From Hahella sp. CCB-MM4 (GTDB lineage Bacteria > Pseudomonadota > Gammaproteobacteria > Pseudomonadales > Oleiphilaceae), in NCBI RefSeq assembly GCF_002260525.1, contig NZ_MRYI01000010.1, forward strand, positions 62,001-126,000: a stretch of DNA of 64,000 nt. The letters run 5' to 3'. Shown here in pieces: positions 9,469 to 18,076 of the stretch. Made by a program: the position numbers and the translations under genes. The notes under the pieces were generated by a model. That model was given only the letters and a program-made list of their open reading frames with translations, was not told the DNA's origin and did not search any database. How positions within the stretch are numbered: position 1 is the stretch's first letter; the number at the start of each line of letters is the position of its first letter.

Positions 9469-10218
9469 TCAATGCACCTCCGCCAGGACCGGATCGAGTA
9501 CTTGACGCACCTTGTCGAGCAGTAAAGGTTGGGCGGTTGCATTGGGATGAATGCCGTCGCTTTGCATCAGTGATGAGTCCAGAGCGATGCCATCCAGAAA
9601 GAAGGGGATGAGAGGGAGCTCGTATTGCTCGGCCAGTTCCTGGAATATCCCGAAGAAGCCTTCGGTATACTGCGGACCATAGTTGGGAGGAATGCGCATG
9701 CCGATGAGTACCGGCTTGCTGTTGTGCTCAAGAACCTGGCTGATCATGTTCTCCAGATTGGTTTTGATGACCTGTAGTGGAAACCCTCTCAAGCCGTCGT
9801 TGCCTCCAAGTTCAATGATGGTGATATCCGGCAGATGAGTTTTCAGCAGTTGCGGCAGCCGTTGCCGGGCTCCTCCGGTGGTTTCGCCGGAAATGCTGGC
9901 ATTGATAATGACGGTATTCGGCTTTGAGGGTTGAGAAGGGGTAGAGCTTTGAGGTGAGCCAGAGCTTTGAGATGAGTCAGAGGGTTGAGAAACGGTAGAA
10001 ATTGGCGAGGAGTCATAGGACTGCTCAAGCAATACTGCCCAGCTTTGCTCAGTAGGAATACCGTAACTGGCGCTGAGGCTGTCTCCCACGATCAAGACTT
10101 TGGTCGGGGCTTCCTCTGCGAAGGCGGTTGTGGCAATCAGCATTATGAGTCCCCATAAAACATGAAGACTTTTTAATTTCTGCCGGATAAAAACCCGGTT
10201 CCCGGTCCCCTTGATCAT
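9469..10218 (-). CDS. tesA: arylesterase/lysophospholipase, SGNH hydrolase TesA
   Basis: A periplasmic multifunctional esterase (thioesterase I/protease I/lysophospholipase L1). The start at 10218 gives 249 residues with a signal peptide ending AFA at about 34. The frame is open 36 codons further upstream, but that extension overlaps the divergent ybbA start and looks non-coding. SGNH blocks are complete: GDSLS (Ser47), Gly near 111, GGND (Asn140) and DGIH (Asp221, His224). Odd: residues 72-100 are a Ser/Gln/Pro-rich insertion made by an 18-bp repeat, absent from the roughly 200-residue family norm. It is divergent from ybbA, a conserved arrangement. Confidence 0.9.
   Translation of the reverse strand: MIKGTGNRVFIRQKLKSLHVLWGLIMLIATTAFAEEAPTKVLIVGDSLSASYGIPTEQSWAVLLEQSYDSSPISTVSQPSDSSQSSGSPQSSTPSQPSKPNTVIINASISGETTGGARQRLPQLLKTHLPDITIIELGGNDGLRGFPLQVIKTNLENMISQVLEHNSKPVLIGMRIPPNYGPQYTEGFFGIFQELAEQYELPLIPFFLDGIALDSSLMQSDGIHPNATAQPLLLDKVRQVLDPVLAEVH
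9926..9997. repeat. tesA: four 18-bp units in A-B-B-A order inside tesA
   Basis: Units at 9926-9943, 9944-9961, 9962-9979 and 9980-9997. The two outer units resemble each other (gagggttgagaa...) and so do the two inner ones (gagctttgag...). They encode the Ser/Pro/Gln-rich insertion in TesA and are a whole number of codons. Confidence 0.88.
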
Positions 10219-10300
10219 GGTATGTTTGGGTGCCATATACTGAGCAATCATCTGATTTTCATTCCATTCAATATGGTTTGCGTGCTGACAGGAAACTGCT

Positions 10301-11032
10301 GTGAACGACATTGCCGCCAACAACACTGTACTATCGACCCATCAACTGACCAAATACGTTCCCAATGGAATCGACAGGCTCGAAATACTGAAAGGTATTG
10401 ATCTGCAAATCAAGGCGGGTGAGTCACTTGCCATTGTCGGGCGCTCGGGCTCGGGTAAAACCACGCTGCTAAGTATTCTGGCCGGGTTGGATGTTGCTTC
10501 CGGTGGTTCCGTTACCATGATGGGAGAAGATCTCGCTGCTCTGAATGAAGATGGCCGGGCAGCATTGCGCGCCCGTCATGTGGGGTTCGTGTTCCAATCC
10601 TTTCAGTTGGTACCGACGATGACCGCACTGGAAAATGTCATGTTACCCCTTGATTTGAGCGGGACCGATAACAGTCGGGAACGAGCATTCGACTGGCTAA
10701 AGAAGGTTGGTCTGGAGGAGCGTCATCATCATTACCCAAGGCAACTGTCGGGCGGTGAGCAGCAGCGGGTTGCGGTGGCAAGGGCTTTTGTCACGCATCC
10801 AGCCTTGCTATTTGCTGATGAGCCAACCGGCAACCTGGATGAAGAGACCGGCCAGATGGTGATGGAGCTGCTTTTCAAATTGAATCGTGAAGAGGGCGCA
10901 ACTCTTGTACTGGTGACCCACGATACGGACTTGGCTGCTCGCTGTGACCGGGCGCTGTTGCTCAATCACGGACAACTGGCGCTCGATCATAGACAACCGG
11001 CACCGGATCACGGACAAGCGGGCGCAAGCTGA
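10301..11032 (+). CDS. ybbA: ABC transporter ATPase, YbbA/LolD type
   Basis: The cytoplasmic ATPase of a MacB/LolCDE-type ABC system. It has 243 residues with Walker A GRSGSGKTT (47-55), the signature LSGGEQQRV near 149 and Walker B LLFADEP near 170, followed by the D-loop and an H-loop TH. The start is GTG at 10301 with AGGAAA about 6 bases upstream. The stop overlaps the ATG of the permease (ATGA-type junction at 11032), so the two are translationally coupled. The last 25 residues are a family-atypical tail built from a 21-bp repeat. In E. coli the ybbA-ybbP pair also neighbours tesA. Confidence 0.93.
   Translation: MNDIAANNTVLSTHQLTKYVPNGIDRLEILKGIDLQIKAGESLAIVGRSGSGKTTLLSILAGLDVASGGSVTMMGEDLAALNEDGRAALRARHVGFVFQSFQLVPTMTALENVMLPLDLSGTDNSRERAFDWLKKVGLEERHHHYPRQLSGGEQQRVAVARAFVTHPALLFADEPTGNLDEETGQMVMELLFKLNREEGATLVLVTHDTDLAARCDRALLLNHGQLALDHRQPAPDHGQAGAS
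10961..11023 (+). repeat. ybbA: three 21-bp in-frame units at the ybbA 3' end
   Basis: Units at 10961-10981, 10982-11002 and 11003-11023, each encoding a variant of LNHGQLA (LDHRQPA, PDHGQAG). They extend the C-terminus beyond the usual end of the ATPase domain. Confidence 0.85.
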
Positions 11033-13581
11033 TGAAATCGTTTATTCAATCCTGGCAACTGTGGACACGCGAATGGCGGCAGCCATCATTTCGCCTGCTC
11101 TGGATTGCGCTGTTTATTGCTGTGGTGACAGTCGCTTCCATCACGGCTTTTACCAGTCGCCTGGGAGCCGTTTTTGACGCCGGCGCAGCACGGTTTCTGG
11201 GGGGCGATCAGGTGGTGGAAAGCTCCAAAACCATGCCGGCTTCCTGGCTGGAGGTGGCTCACGAGAAGCAATTGCAGACCGCAATGACACTGGAATTTCC
11301 CTCCATGCTAAACGCTGGCGGACAAATGCAACTGGTGTCAATCAAAGCAGTTGACGAGGGTTATCCGCTCAAAGGGGAGGTGAACATTGTACGCAGCCGT
11401 ACCGACATTGCGGCATTGGCTGACGACGAAATACAGGTTAAGCGGGTAGGGCCATCTCAGGGTGAGGTGTGGATTGCTCCCCGGCTGTTCAAATTACTGG
11501 GGCTGAAGATCGGCGACATGGTATCGATTGGTCGCGCACAGCTAAAGATTGGGGCGCTTTTGTACAAGGAGCCCGATCCGAATTTCTCGCTGATGAATGT
11601 GGCTCCGCGAGTGATGATGCATTATGCCGATGTGGCGGCAACTGGCGTTGTACAGCCCGGCAGTCGATTGCGCTATCGTTTGTTGCTGGCTGGCGATGCG
11701 GCTCGTTTAACGGACTTTAATCAGGCGATTGAGCCGGAAATGACCGCCTCGCAGCGAATTGTCGCGGCCAGGGAGGGGAGGCCTGCCGTTTCCAATGCTG
11801 TGCAAAGGGCGGAGCGCTACCTGTTGCTTGGAGGCGTGCTGGGAGTGTTGTTGGCGGCGGTAGCATTGACTATTACGGCTCAGTTTTATGCCCAGCAACA
11901 AAAAGATACGGTGGCCCTGTTAAAAACTCTTGGATTCAAAACCGGGCAAATGCTGCGCAGGTTTGCAGTATTTCTTGGTATTTCTGCTGCCACTGCGATC
12001 ATTGCCGGTCTGTTTGCCGGTTGGCTGGCGGAACGGTGGGCGGCCTGGGCGATGCGTGATTTATTGCCTCCACTATCCGGCAACCTCCCGGTGACCTGGA
12101 TCTGGCTTCCGGTGGTGACCCTGGCGATCGTTTTGCTGGCATTTGCCTGGCCGATATTTTTGGGGTTGGCAAAAGAACCCCCCATGATCATTCTGCGTCG
12201 GGGGGCTGCTAACCAGGAAATGCAAAGGCTGCTGGGATTCTCGCCTCGCCGCCTTGGGTTCGCGGCTCTTGGGTTTGGTGTGTTGCTGTGGATCTATAGC
12301 GGAGAGCCGGTCATTGTCATTTCGGTGCTGGCCGGTTTGGCCGGTATGATCGTTCTGGCGTCCGGACTGATGCGCCTTTGGTTAAAGGTGAGTCCTCCTG
12401 GGGCTACACTGGTTCCGGGGGCTTTGCGTTCCGGAGCGGAGCAGTTGAAGCGTCGGCCCTGGGCGACGGTACCTCATATTCTGGCTTTGGGAAGTGCCTG
12501 GTCACTGTTGTTGACCCTGTTTCTCATCAGAACTGAGCTGATCGATAACTGGCAGGCCCAGATTCCTGAGGACGCCCCTAATCACTTTCTGGTTAATATT
12601 GCCCCTTATGAAGTTGAAGCGATTGGGAGTCTGCTTAAATCAGGTGGAGTGGAGTCTGCGCCTTTGTATCCAATGGTAAGGGGCAGGCTGACAGAAATTA
12701 ATGATGTGCCGGTTAAAAAGGCGGTTAGCAAGGAAGAAGAAATTGGGGCATTGAACCGGGAATTGAATCTAACCTGGATGGACAATCTGCCGGCAGATAA
12801 TCGAATACTGGAAGGCCGGTGGTGGAATGAAGAGGATGCCGGAGAGTCTGGTTCTGCTGCATTACCCGGCGTTTCGGTGGAAAGTCGGCTGGCGGAGAGA
12901 CTGGGGTTGGTTGTGGGCGATAAATTGGCATTTACGATCGGCAGCCAGCCTTTGACGGCGCAAGTACAAAGCATTCGAAGTGTTCAATGGGATAGTCTGA
13001 AGCCTAACTTTTATATGGCCTTCCACCCTGGTGCCCTTGACGGATTGGCAGCGACATACATTACCAGCGCCTATATTCCGAAGCAGCAAAGCGATCTGGT
13101 TAATGACATTAATCGCCAGTTCCCGACAGTATCAGTTCTGGAGCTGGATCAGTTTGTGGTGAAAGTCCGGGAAATTATTCGGCAGGTAACTCTCGCCATT
13201 GAAGCACTGTTGATTCTGATCTTTGCTGCGGCACTGTTGGTGGTGGCATCTCTGCTGGCCAGAGAGGTTCCCGTTCGCAGAGCTGAAACCGCTCTTTATC
13301 GTGCACTTGGTGCTCATCGCAAGGTGGTGGTCGGTGCTGTTTGGGGAGAGTTTGCCCTGATTGGGGGAATGGCCGGCATTCTTGGATTGATTGTCGCTGA
13401 ACTGGTTGCGGGTTTTCTGCAGCATCGGCTTTTTGAAATGCCATTCAGCCCCCATTGGGGGTTATGGATTACGGTGCCTATCATCAGTGCACTATCAACC
13501 GCACTGTATGCCTACTGGCGGTTGCTGAGCGTTTTGAAAGCACCTCCCCACGGGACGCTGCAGTCAGGTTTTGTTGAGTGA
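11032..13581 (+). CDS. ybbP: ABC transporter permease, YbbP/FtsX family
   Basis: An inner-membrane permease of 849 residues, the usual length for YbbP-type proteins (about 800-850). The FtsX-like layout is visible. One N-terminal helix (about 18-36) precedes a large periplasmic domain (about 40-255), and transmembrane groups follow near 258-440. A second periplasmic domain (about 500-700) precedes three final helices (720-830). The substrate is unknown; with YbbA it is thought to be an envelope lipid or hydrophobic-compound exporter, which would fit the adjacent TesA lipase. It is coupled at both ends by 1-base and 4-base overlaps. Confidence 0.9.
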   Translation: MKSFIQSWQLWTREWRQPSFRLLWIALFIAVVTVASITAFTSRLGAVFDAGAARFLGGDQVVESSKTMPASWLEVAHEKQLQTAMTLEFPSMLNAGGQMQLVSIKAVDEGYPLKGEVNIVRSRTDIAALADDEIQVKRVGPSQGEVWIAPRLFKLLGLKIGDMVSIGRAQLKIGALLYKEPDPNFSLMNVAPRVMMHYADVAATGVVQPGSRLRYRLLLAGDAARLTDFNQAIEPEMTASQRIVAAREGRPAVSNAVQRAERYLLLGGVLGVLLAAVALTITAQFYAQQQKDTVALLKTLGFKTGQMLRRFAVFLGISAATAIIAGLFAGWLAERWAAWAMRDLLPPLSGNLPVTWIWLPVVTLAIVLLAFAWPIFLGLAKEPPMIILRRGAANQEMQRLLGFSPRRLGFAALGFGVLLWIYSGEPVIVISVLAGLAGMIVLASGLMRLWLKVSPPGATLVPGALRSGAEQLKRRPWATVPHILALGSAWSLLLTLFLIRTELIDNWQAQIPEDAPNHFLVNIAPYEVEAIGSLLKSGGVESAPLYPMVRGRLTEINDVPVKKAVSKEEEIGALNRELNLTWMDNLPADNRILEGRWWNEEDAGESGSAALPGVSVESRLAERLGLVVGDKLAFTIGSQPLTAQVQSIRSVQWDSLKPNFYMAFHPGALDGLAATYITSAYIPKQQSDLVNDINRQFPTVSVLELDQFVVKVREIIRQVTLAIEALLILIFAAALLVVASLLAREVPVRRAETALYRALGAHRKVVVGAVWGEFALIGGMAGILGLIVAELVAGFLQHRLFEMPFSPHWGLWITVPIISALSTALYAYWRLLSVLKAPPHGTLQSGFVE

Positions 13582-14885
13582 TACGTCAGTACATAGAGCG
13601 CTACGCTGAGCAAGAGGCGGTCAGCTTGTGGCATGACAGCGCTGGTATTTTGAAAGAACAGTATGATGCTGTCCTGATTGTCCCGGCCTATGCTGAGTGT
13701 TTTGCTGATTTAATGAGGGTGACGGAAGCGCTGACGAAGGAAGTCGATCATATTCGGCTATTACAGATATGGGTGATCAATGCACCGGAAGACGCCGATG
13801 TCGACCACCTGGAGCAAACGCGTCATTGCTGGAATGAATGTCTGCAGCAATCTCATGAGATTGCCTCTTTCTCAAATATGGTTTTGAGAAGGTTTGCATT
13901 TGGTGACGCGTTATTGGTTGACCGCTTTGGTGAAGGGAATCAAATCTCGCCCAGACAAGGGGTTGGGCTGGCTCGTAAAGTGGGAGGAGACTGTGCTTTG
14001 GTGCTGTCTCACTCTGGAAATATCAAATCCGGCTGGATTCATTATACCGATGCTGATGCGCGGCTTCCCCGGGACTATTTCCAGCAGACCACCGGGATGG
14101 GAATGAAGTGCTCTGCAGCGGTATATGCCCATTTTCACCGGGAAGAGGGGGATGCGCGGCAGCAGGAAGCCATGCGGCGCTATCAGTTAAAACTGGACAG
14201 GCACGTTACCGGGCTTAAAACAGCCGGTTCCCCCTATGCGTATCATAGTATCGGCAGCACCATCGCCTGCAGAGCCGAAGCTTATTTGAAAGTGCGAGGC
14301 ATGCCAGCCCGACCGGCAGGAGAGGACTTCTATTTTCTGAATAAGTTGTCCAAGATCGCGCCAGTGATTTCGCTGGACGGCGCGGCCATTGAATTGAGCG
14401 GGAGAATCAGTCGGCGGGTTCCATTTGGAACCGGGCCTGCGCTGAGTTCGGCGCTGGAAGTCAATGCATCCCGTCAGAATGTAAATGACATTACGAACGA
14501 CATTACAAATGGCATCGTGGATACTGCGATTGTGCAATATCACCCTGATATATATCGATTGCTTGCATTGTTATTGGCTCAGGTGAAAGTGTTTTGGCAT
14601 CACCAGTTAAGCCCGGAAATGGCGACGGAATCTTTGTGCAAGGACATGCAGGCCGTTATCGTTTTCCATGGCCTGGATCCCGAATTGCCCAAGCAGTGGT
14701 GTCATGAGCAGGGTCTAACCGGCAGGGTAGAAGGTCTCATCAGGCAGTCTGCCAATGAAGATGCCTTTTCCCGTCATTTTCATTGTTGGTTTGATGCATT
14801 CAAAACGCTTAAGTTTATCCACTGGTGGCGGGATCAGGGGCTGAAGAGTATTCCGGTAAGCTCGGTTGAATCTGATGCCATATAA
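13578..14885 (+). CDS. glycosyltransferase-like protein (GT-A fold, family 2-like)
   Basis: 435 residues, cytosolic, with no transmembrane segment. The N-terminal DAVLIVPAYAE, the acidic motif TDADARLP near 157 and GEDFYFLNKLSK near 247 match the nucleotide-sugar binding, metal and base positions of GT-A enzymes. The family assignment rests on these motifs only. It starts with GTG at 13578, overlapping the ybbP stop by 4 bases, so its translation is coupled to the exporter. An in-frame 12-bp duplication (about 14487-14512) encodes repeated NDIT. The acceptor and donor sugars are unknown. Confidence 0.65.
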   Translation: MIRQYIERYAEQEAVSLWHDSAGILKEQYDAVLIVPAYAECFADLMRVTEALTKEVDHIRLLQIWVINAPEDADVDHLEQTRHCWNECLQQSHEIASFSNMVLRRFAFGDALLVDRFGEGNQISPRQGVGLARKVGGDCALVLSHSGNIKSGWIHYTDADARLPRDYFQQTTGMGMKCSAAVYAHFHREEGDARQQEAMRRYQLKLDRHVTGLKTAGSPYAYHSIGSTIACRAEAYLKVRGMPARPAGEDFYFLNKLSKIAPVISLDGAAIELSGRISRRVPFGTGPALSSALEVNASRQNVNDITNDITNGIVDTAIVQYHPDIYRLLALLLAQVKVFWHHQLSPEMATESLCKDMQAVIVFHGLDPELPKQWCHEQGLTGRVEGLIRQSANEDAFSRHFHCWFDAFKTLKFIHWWRDQGLKSIPVSSVESDAI

Positions 14886-14906
14886 TGTCCACGGTACTAC
14901 CTAGAC

Positions 14907-14962
14907 ACCAGAAAACCAGAAAACCAGAAAACCTGAAAATAGAAAATCAGAAAGTAGAAAAC
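14907..14962. repeat. seven 8-bp tandem units before the hydrolase gene
   Basis: An array of period 8 based on ccagaaaa lies between the glycosyltransferase and hydrolase genes. The first three units are perfect and the next four degenerate. It ends 4 bases before the GTG start, so it occupies the translation initiation region. No normal Shine-Dalgarno is visible there, only purine-rich repeat sequence. Confidence 0.88.
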
Positions 14963-14966
14963 ACCT

Positions 14967-15890
14967 GTGAGTTCTCTGAATTTAAATGATGAAATATTCG
15001 GGCATGCCCAGGACCTGATGGTGCCCTGGGAGTTTCCGGTGGACTCTGAAGTAACGCTGCGGGGATGGCGCTCCGCACCTACCGGAAAGCCGGTGATACA
15101 CTTCATGCACGGAAACGGCTTTAGCGGTCTGACATACTGGCCTCTGTTATCTCGCTTGATTGAAAAGTACGACCTGTTTTTGCACGATGTGCTTGGACAT
15201 GGCGACAGTGATAGCGGTTCGGTGAACTGGGGGTGGAACAGGAATGCGGAGCTGGCGAATGAGGTGTGGGCTTCTTTTGATTCCGAATACCAGAAAGCTC
15301 CTCTGATTGGTGCGGGCCATAGCATGGGGGGAGTCAACACCTTATTGTGGGCTGGTCGGCATCCCGAAGTGTTTTCCAGTCTGGTGCTGCTGGATCCCAT
15401 CCTGTTCTCTTCAACCATTCTATTTTCATTTCGAATGTCTGAAGTGCTTCGCCTGAAATTGAGTAATCCACTTGCTGCCAAAACTGCTGTCCGCCGCAAT
15501 GAATGGACCAATGAGCAGGAAGCTGTGGAATATTTTACCGACAGAGGGATGTTCAAGGGGTGGCAGCCTGATGCAATCAAGGCCTATGTGCAATACGCTT
15601 TGGCGGAAGACCAGATGGGTACATTGCGGTTGAAGTGTCCTCCTCTTAGGGAAGCCGAAAACTTCAATATGCTGCCGAGAAAACTCTGGGCTTCGATTCG
15701 TCGAATCAAGGTGCCGACCCATGTGCTGTATGGGACTGACACTTATTCTTTTGTTATTGGCTCGGCGAAAAAAGCCTGCCGTGTAAACCGCCATTTTAAG
15801 GCGGAGGCGCATCCGGGTGGACACTGTTTTATGCAGGAGCATCCGGCCTCAACCTATGATTGGATATTAAAGGTATTGGCAGCGTTCTGA
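14967..15890 (+). CDS. alpha/beta hydrolase
   Basis: A cytosolic alpha/beta-hydrolase of 307 residues. The nucleophile elbow GHSMGG is near residues 117-122 (Ser about 119), an oxyanion-loop HGNGF lies near 46, and the candidate acid and His are in YGTDTYSF (about 255) and HPGGHCF (about 285). The substrate is unknown; the fold covers esterases, haloalkane dehalogenases and C-C hydrolases. The start is GTG at 14967, immediately after an 8-bp repeat array that replaces a normal ribosome site. Same strand as the ybb-glycosyltransferase genes, 81 bases downstream. Confidence 0.82.
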   Translation: MSSLNLNDEIFGHAQDLMVPWEFPVDSEVTLRGWRSAPTGKPVIHFMHGNGFSGLTYWPLLSRLIEKYDLFLHDVLGHGDSDSGSVNWGWNRNAELANEVWASFDSEYQKAPLIGAGHSMGGVNTLLWAGRHPEVFSSLVLLDPILFSSTILFSFRMSEVLRLKLSNPLAAKTAVRRNEWTNEQEAVEYFTDRGMFKGWQPDAIKAYVQYALAEDQMGTLRLKCPPLREAENFNMLPRKLWASIRRIKVPTHVLYGTDTYSFVIGSAKKACRVNRHFKAEAHPGGHCFMQEHPASTYDWILKVLAAF

Positions 15891-15918
15891 TTGCTGGATT
15901 TGATGTGAGTGTCCTATC

Positions 15919-15940
15919 TGCCTGACAGCTCTGTCAGGCA
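15919..15940. other. perfect 10-bp inverted repeat after the hydrolase gene
   Basis: TGCCTGACAG and its complement are separated by 2 bases, starting 28 bases after the hydrolase stop. No T tract follows on the plus strand, so it may be an RNA-stabilising hairpin or an inefficient terminator. Confidence 0.5.
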
Positions 15941-16141
15941 ATCCATACAGATTTAAACCTCTCTTCCTCTCTACGGATTGAAGTGTCTGAACTATCGGAA
16001 TATGGCCATTATTATCGGCCGTACAATTCTGCCATCGGGTTGCGGGAAACGGCCATTTGGCTGGATTTATTCCAGGTTGGCATGGTGTTTTCTAAGGCGA
16101 GCATTGCGTTTGCAAAAATAAATCCAATAAGGAGCAAATCA

Positions 16142-17203
16142 ATGAATCTGTCGGCTATGACCAAGCGCTATTCACTCTCTGTCATAAGGAAATATATGGG
16201 CCTGCTAATGGCGGTAGTGGCCCTGCTGTCAACATCCAGCATTGCCCAGGCTGCCCAAACCTATTCTTATACGTTGCCACAACAAAGTTATGCTGATTCG
16301 CGTGCCAGGAACTATCAGGTGTATATCCCTGATGGGCTAAGCGGCCCGGCAGCGATGGTCATGACGCTTCATGGCTGTAAACAAACTGATGACGATGTCA
16401 TGAGCGATTGGGGAATGAAAGAGGCGGCTGATCGATATGGTTTTATTCTGGTGACTCCCTTCATAACCTCTTATGACGGGTTACGTAATCAAAACTGCTG
16501 GGGCTTTTGGTTCGAGCATCATCGCCATGAGGGTGGTGGAGAAGTCGAGGATCTGCATCAGATTGCGCTACAGGTTGAATCGAACTTCACCGTTGATTCC
16601 AACCGGCGGTTCATTGCCGGGCTTTCCTCTGGAGCTGCCATGACAGCGGTAGCGGCAGTGGCTCACAATGAATATTGGGCGGCTGCCGCTTCGGCTGCGG
16701 GTTTGCCTTATGGGGAAGATGCTGCTTCGGTATCTCTTTCGGGACAATGTCCCGGTAGTGCAACATTTCACAGTGTCAGTCGGGTTGTCTCGGATATGCA
16801 AGGCGAATTGAATGATAACTATGTCATTCCGCTGATGTTGCTGAACAATCAGAATGACTGCACTGTTTTGATAACTGCCGCTGAAAATGCTCGTGATGCC
16901 CATCTAAAGGTTTTCGGGATGCCGGATTTTGATACGCCTGCCGAGGCAGAGGCGGCTTCCACGAAGTGCTCACCCTATTATCAGGATGACTATGGTTGTG
17001 TGCATAAACGCTATACCCAGGACGGAACAACTGCGTCCCGCTCAGTTGTTGAAACGGTCATCCTGAACGGTCCGCTGGCGACGCCCAATACTTCGGATAC
17101 CGACCATGGGCATTATTGGGTCAGTGGAGGTGAGGGTAATAACGGCAAATGGTCGGTTAAGGTCGGCCCCAGCTATCCGGATATTATTTGGGATTTTTTT
17201 TAA
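16142..17203 (+). CDS. exported PHB depolymerase-like esterase, prematurely ended
   Basis: A secreted alpha/beta hydrolase of the poly(3-hydroxybutyrate) depolymerase (LpqC-like) type. The ATG at 16142 is preceded by AAGGAG and begins a signal peptide ending AQA near residue 37. HGCKQ near 76 forms the oxyanion region, GLSSG near 159-163 holds the nucleophilic Ser, and DTDHGHYW near the C-terminus supplies a candidate His. The catalytic domain looks complete in 353 residues. It stops right after WDFF, where an eight-T run (17194-17201) ends in TAA. With one T fewer, translation would continue into the downstream domains (see next entry). The enzyme may still work without them. Confidence 0.8.
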   Translation: MNLSAMTKRYSLSVIRKYMGLLMAVVALLSTSSIAQAAQTYSYTLPQQSYADSRARNYQVYIPDGLSGPAAMVMTLHGCKQTDDDVMSDWGMKEAADRYGFILVTPFITSYDGLRNQNCWGFWFEHHRHEGGGEVEDLHQIALQVESNFTVDSNRRFIAGLSSGAAMTAVAAVAHNEYWAAAASAAGLPYGEDAASVSLSGQCPGSATFHSVSRVVSDMQGELNDNYVIPLMLLNNQNDCTVLITAAENARDAHLKVFGMPDFDTPAEAEAASTKCSPYYQDDYGCVHKRYTQDGTTASRSVVETVILNGPLATPNTSDTDHGHYWVSGGEGNNGKWSVKVGPSYPDIIWDFF

Positions 17204-17873
17204 TCGTCATAGTCGCGATGGTGGTGAACCTGAAGGTTTTCCTGTGATTGTTCTGGCAGGGGAGAATCCGTTGAAGGTTGCCCTTGGCAGCAGTTTTGTT
17301 GATCCTGGTGCTACGGCCACTGATGCAGAAGATGGGAATCTCGTTGTCACAGCTGATTGCAGCTCGGTCGATTCCAATATTGTCGGGAGCTATCAATGTA
17401 CTTATTCGGCGACCGATACGGATTCCAATACATCCAATAAGACACGTATTGTGGAAGTATTTGATCCCGATGCCCCGGAAGAAACCTGTGAGGAGGTGGT
17501 GGGGTCTCCCTATGCCCACATTGCCGCTGGTCGTGCATATGCTGGAGGTACTTAGAATCTGAGAGCCTATGCTAATGGCGATGAAGTGGATATCGGTGCT
17601 TCGTTTGATACCTGGAGCAACGTCGTTTTATACGAAGGGGTGCCAGGATCCTGGTACTCCCAGCAGCCTGCGGCTTGTGCCGGATCTGGTGGTGGAAATG
17701 ACTGTCAGGACTGGAATGCCACAAATCTTATCCACCAGATGGCAGGACGGGCCTACTATGCATTTGGATACTATACCCTTGGCGGGAATGATTATATTGG
17801 TGCCTTTTCAGGCACGACCAGTTGGGTGAAGGAGTCCTCTTCTGGAATCTATGAAGCAGGTCAATGTGAGTAG
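17204..17873 (+). pseudogene. detached C-terminal accessory domains of the depolymerase
   Basis: Shifting frame by one base at the T run gives an Ig/HYR-like stretch (GENPLKVALGSSFVDPGATA to NKTRIVEVFD) with paired Cys. After a TAG at 17553-17555, the same frame continues without a break (NLRAYANGDEVDIGASF to EAGQCE), ending at the stop at 17871-17873. The junction AGRAYAGGT-stop-NLRAYANG resembles an intact domain that once read through; TAG is one base from a Tyr codon. Two independent lesions argue for decay rather than a single sequencing error. Function in the parent family: substrate-binding or spacer domains of secreted depolymerases. Confidence 0.72.
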
Positions 17874-17980
17874 TCGTTAAGGTTATGAAAGGCTGCTCTA
17901 AAAAGGCTCGTTCAAAAAAGATTGTTTTATAAAGAACGGCTCTGAGGAAGATCCTGCCTGGGCAATATGCAACGACAGGT

Positions 17981-18061
17981 CTTCCTCAATATGTGATAGC
18001 AGATCTTCCTGAGTATGTGACAACAGATCTTCCTGAGTATGTGACAACAGACCTTCCTGAA
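17981..18061. repeat. 24-bp tandem repeat between convergent genes
   Basis: Units begin at 17981, 18005, 18029 and 18053. The second and third are identical except for the last base, the first is diverged, and the fourth is partial. It lies in the gap between the depolymerase remnant and the MFS gene. Confidence 0.92.
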
Positions 18062-18076
18062 TAATAGGAGAGGGCT

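Noticed and set aside
14897-15580. Antisense frame overlapping the hydrolase gene and its 8-bp repeat
   Set aside because: Its C-terminus is a low-complexity product of the repeat and the rest is antisense to a conserved hydrolase.
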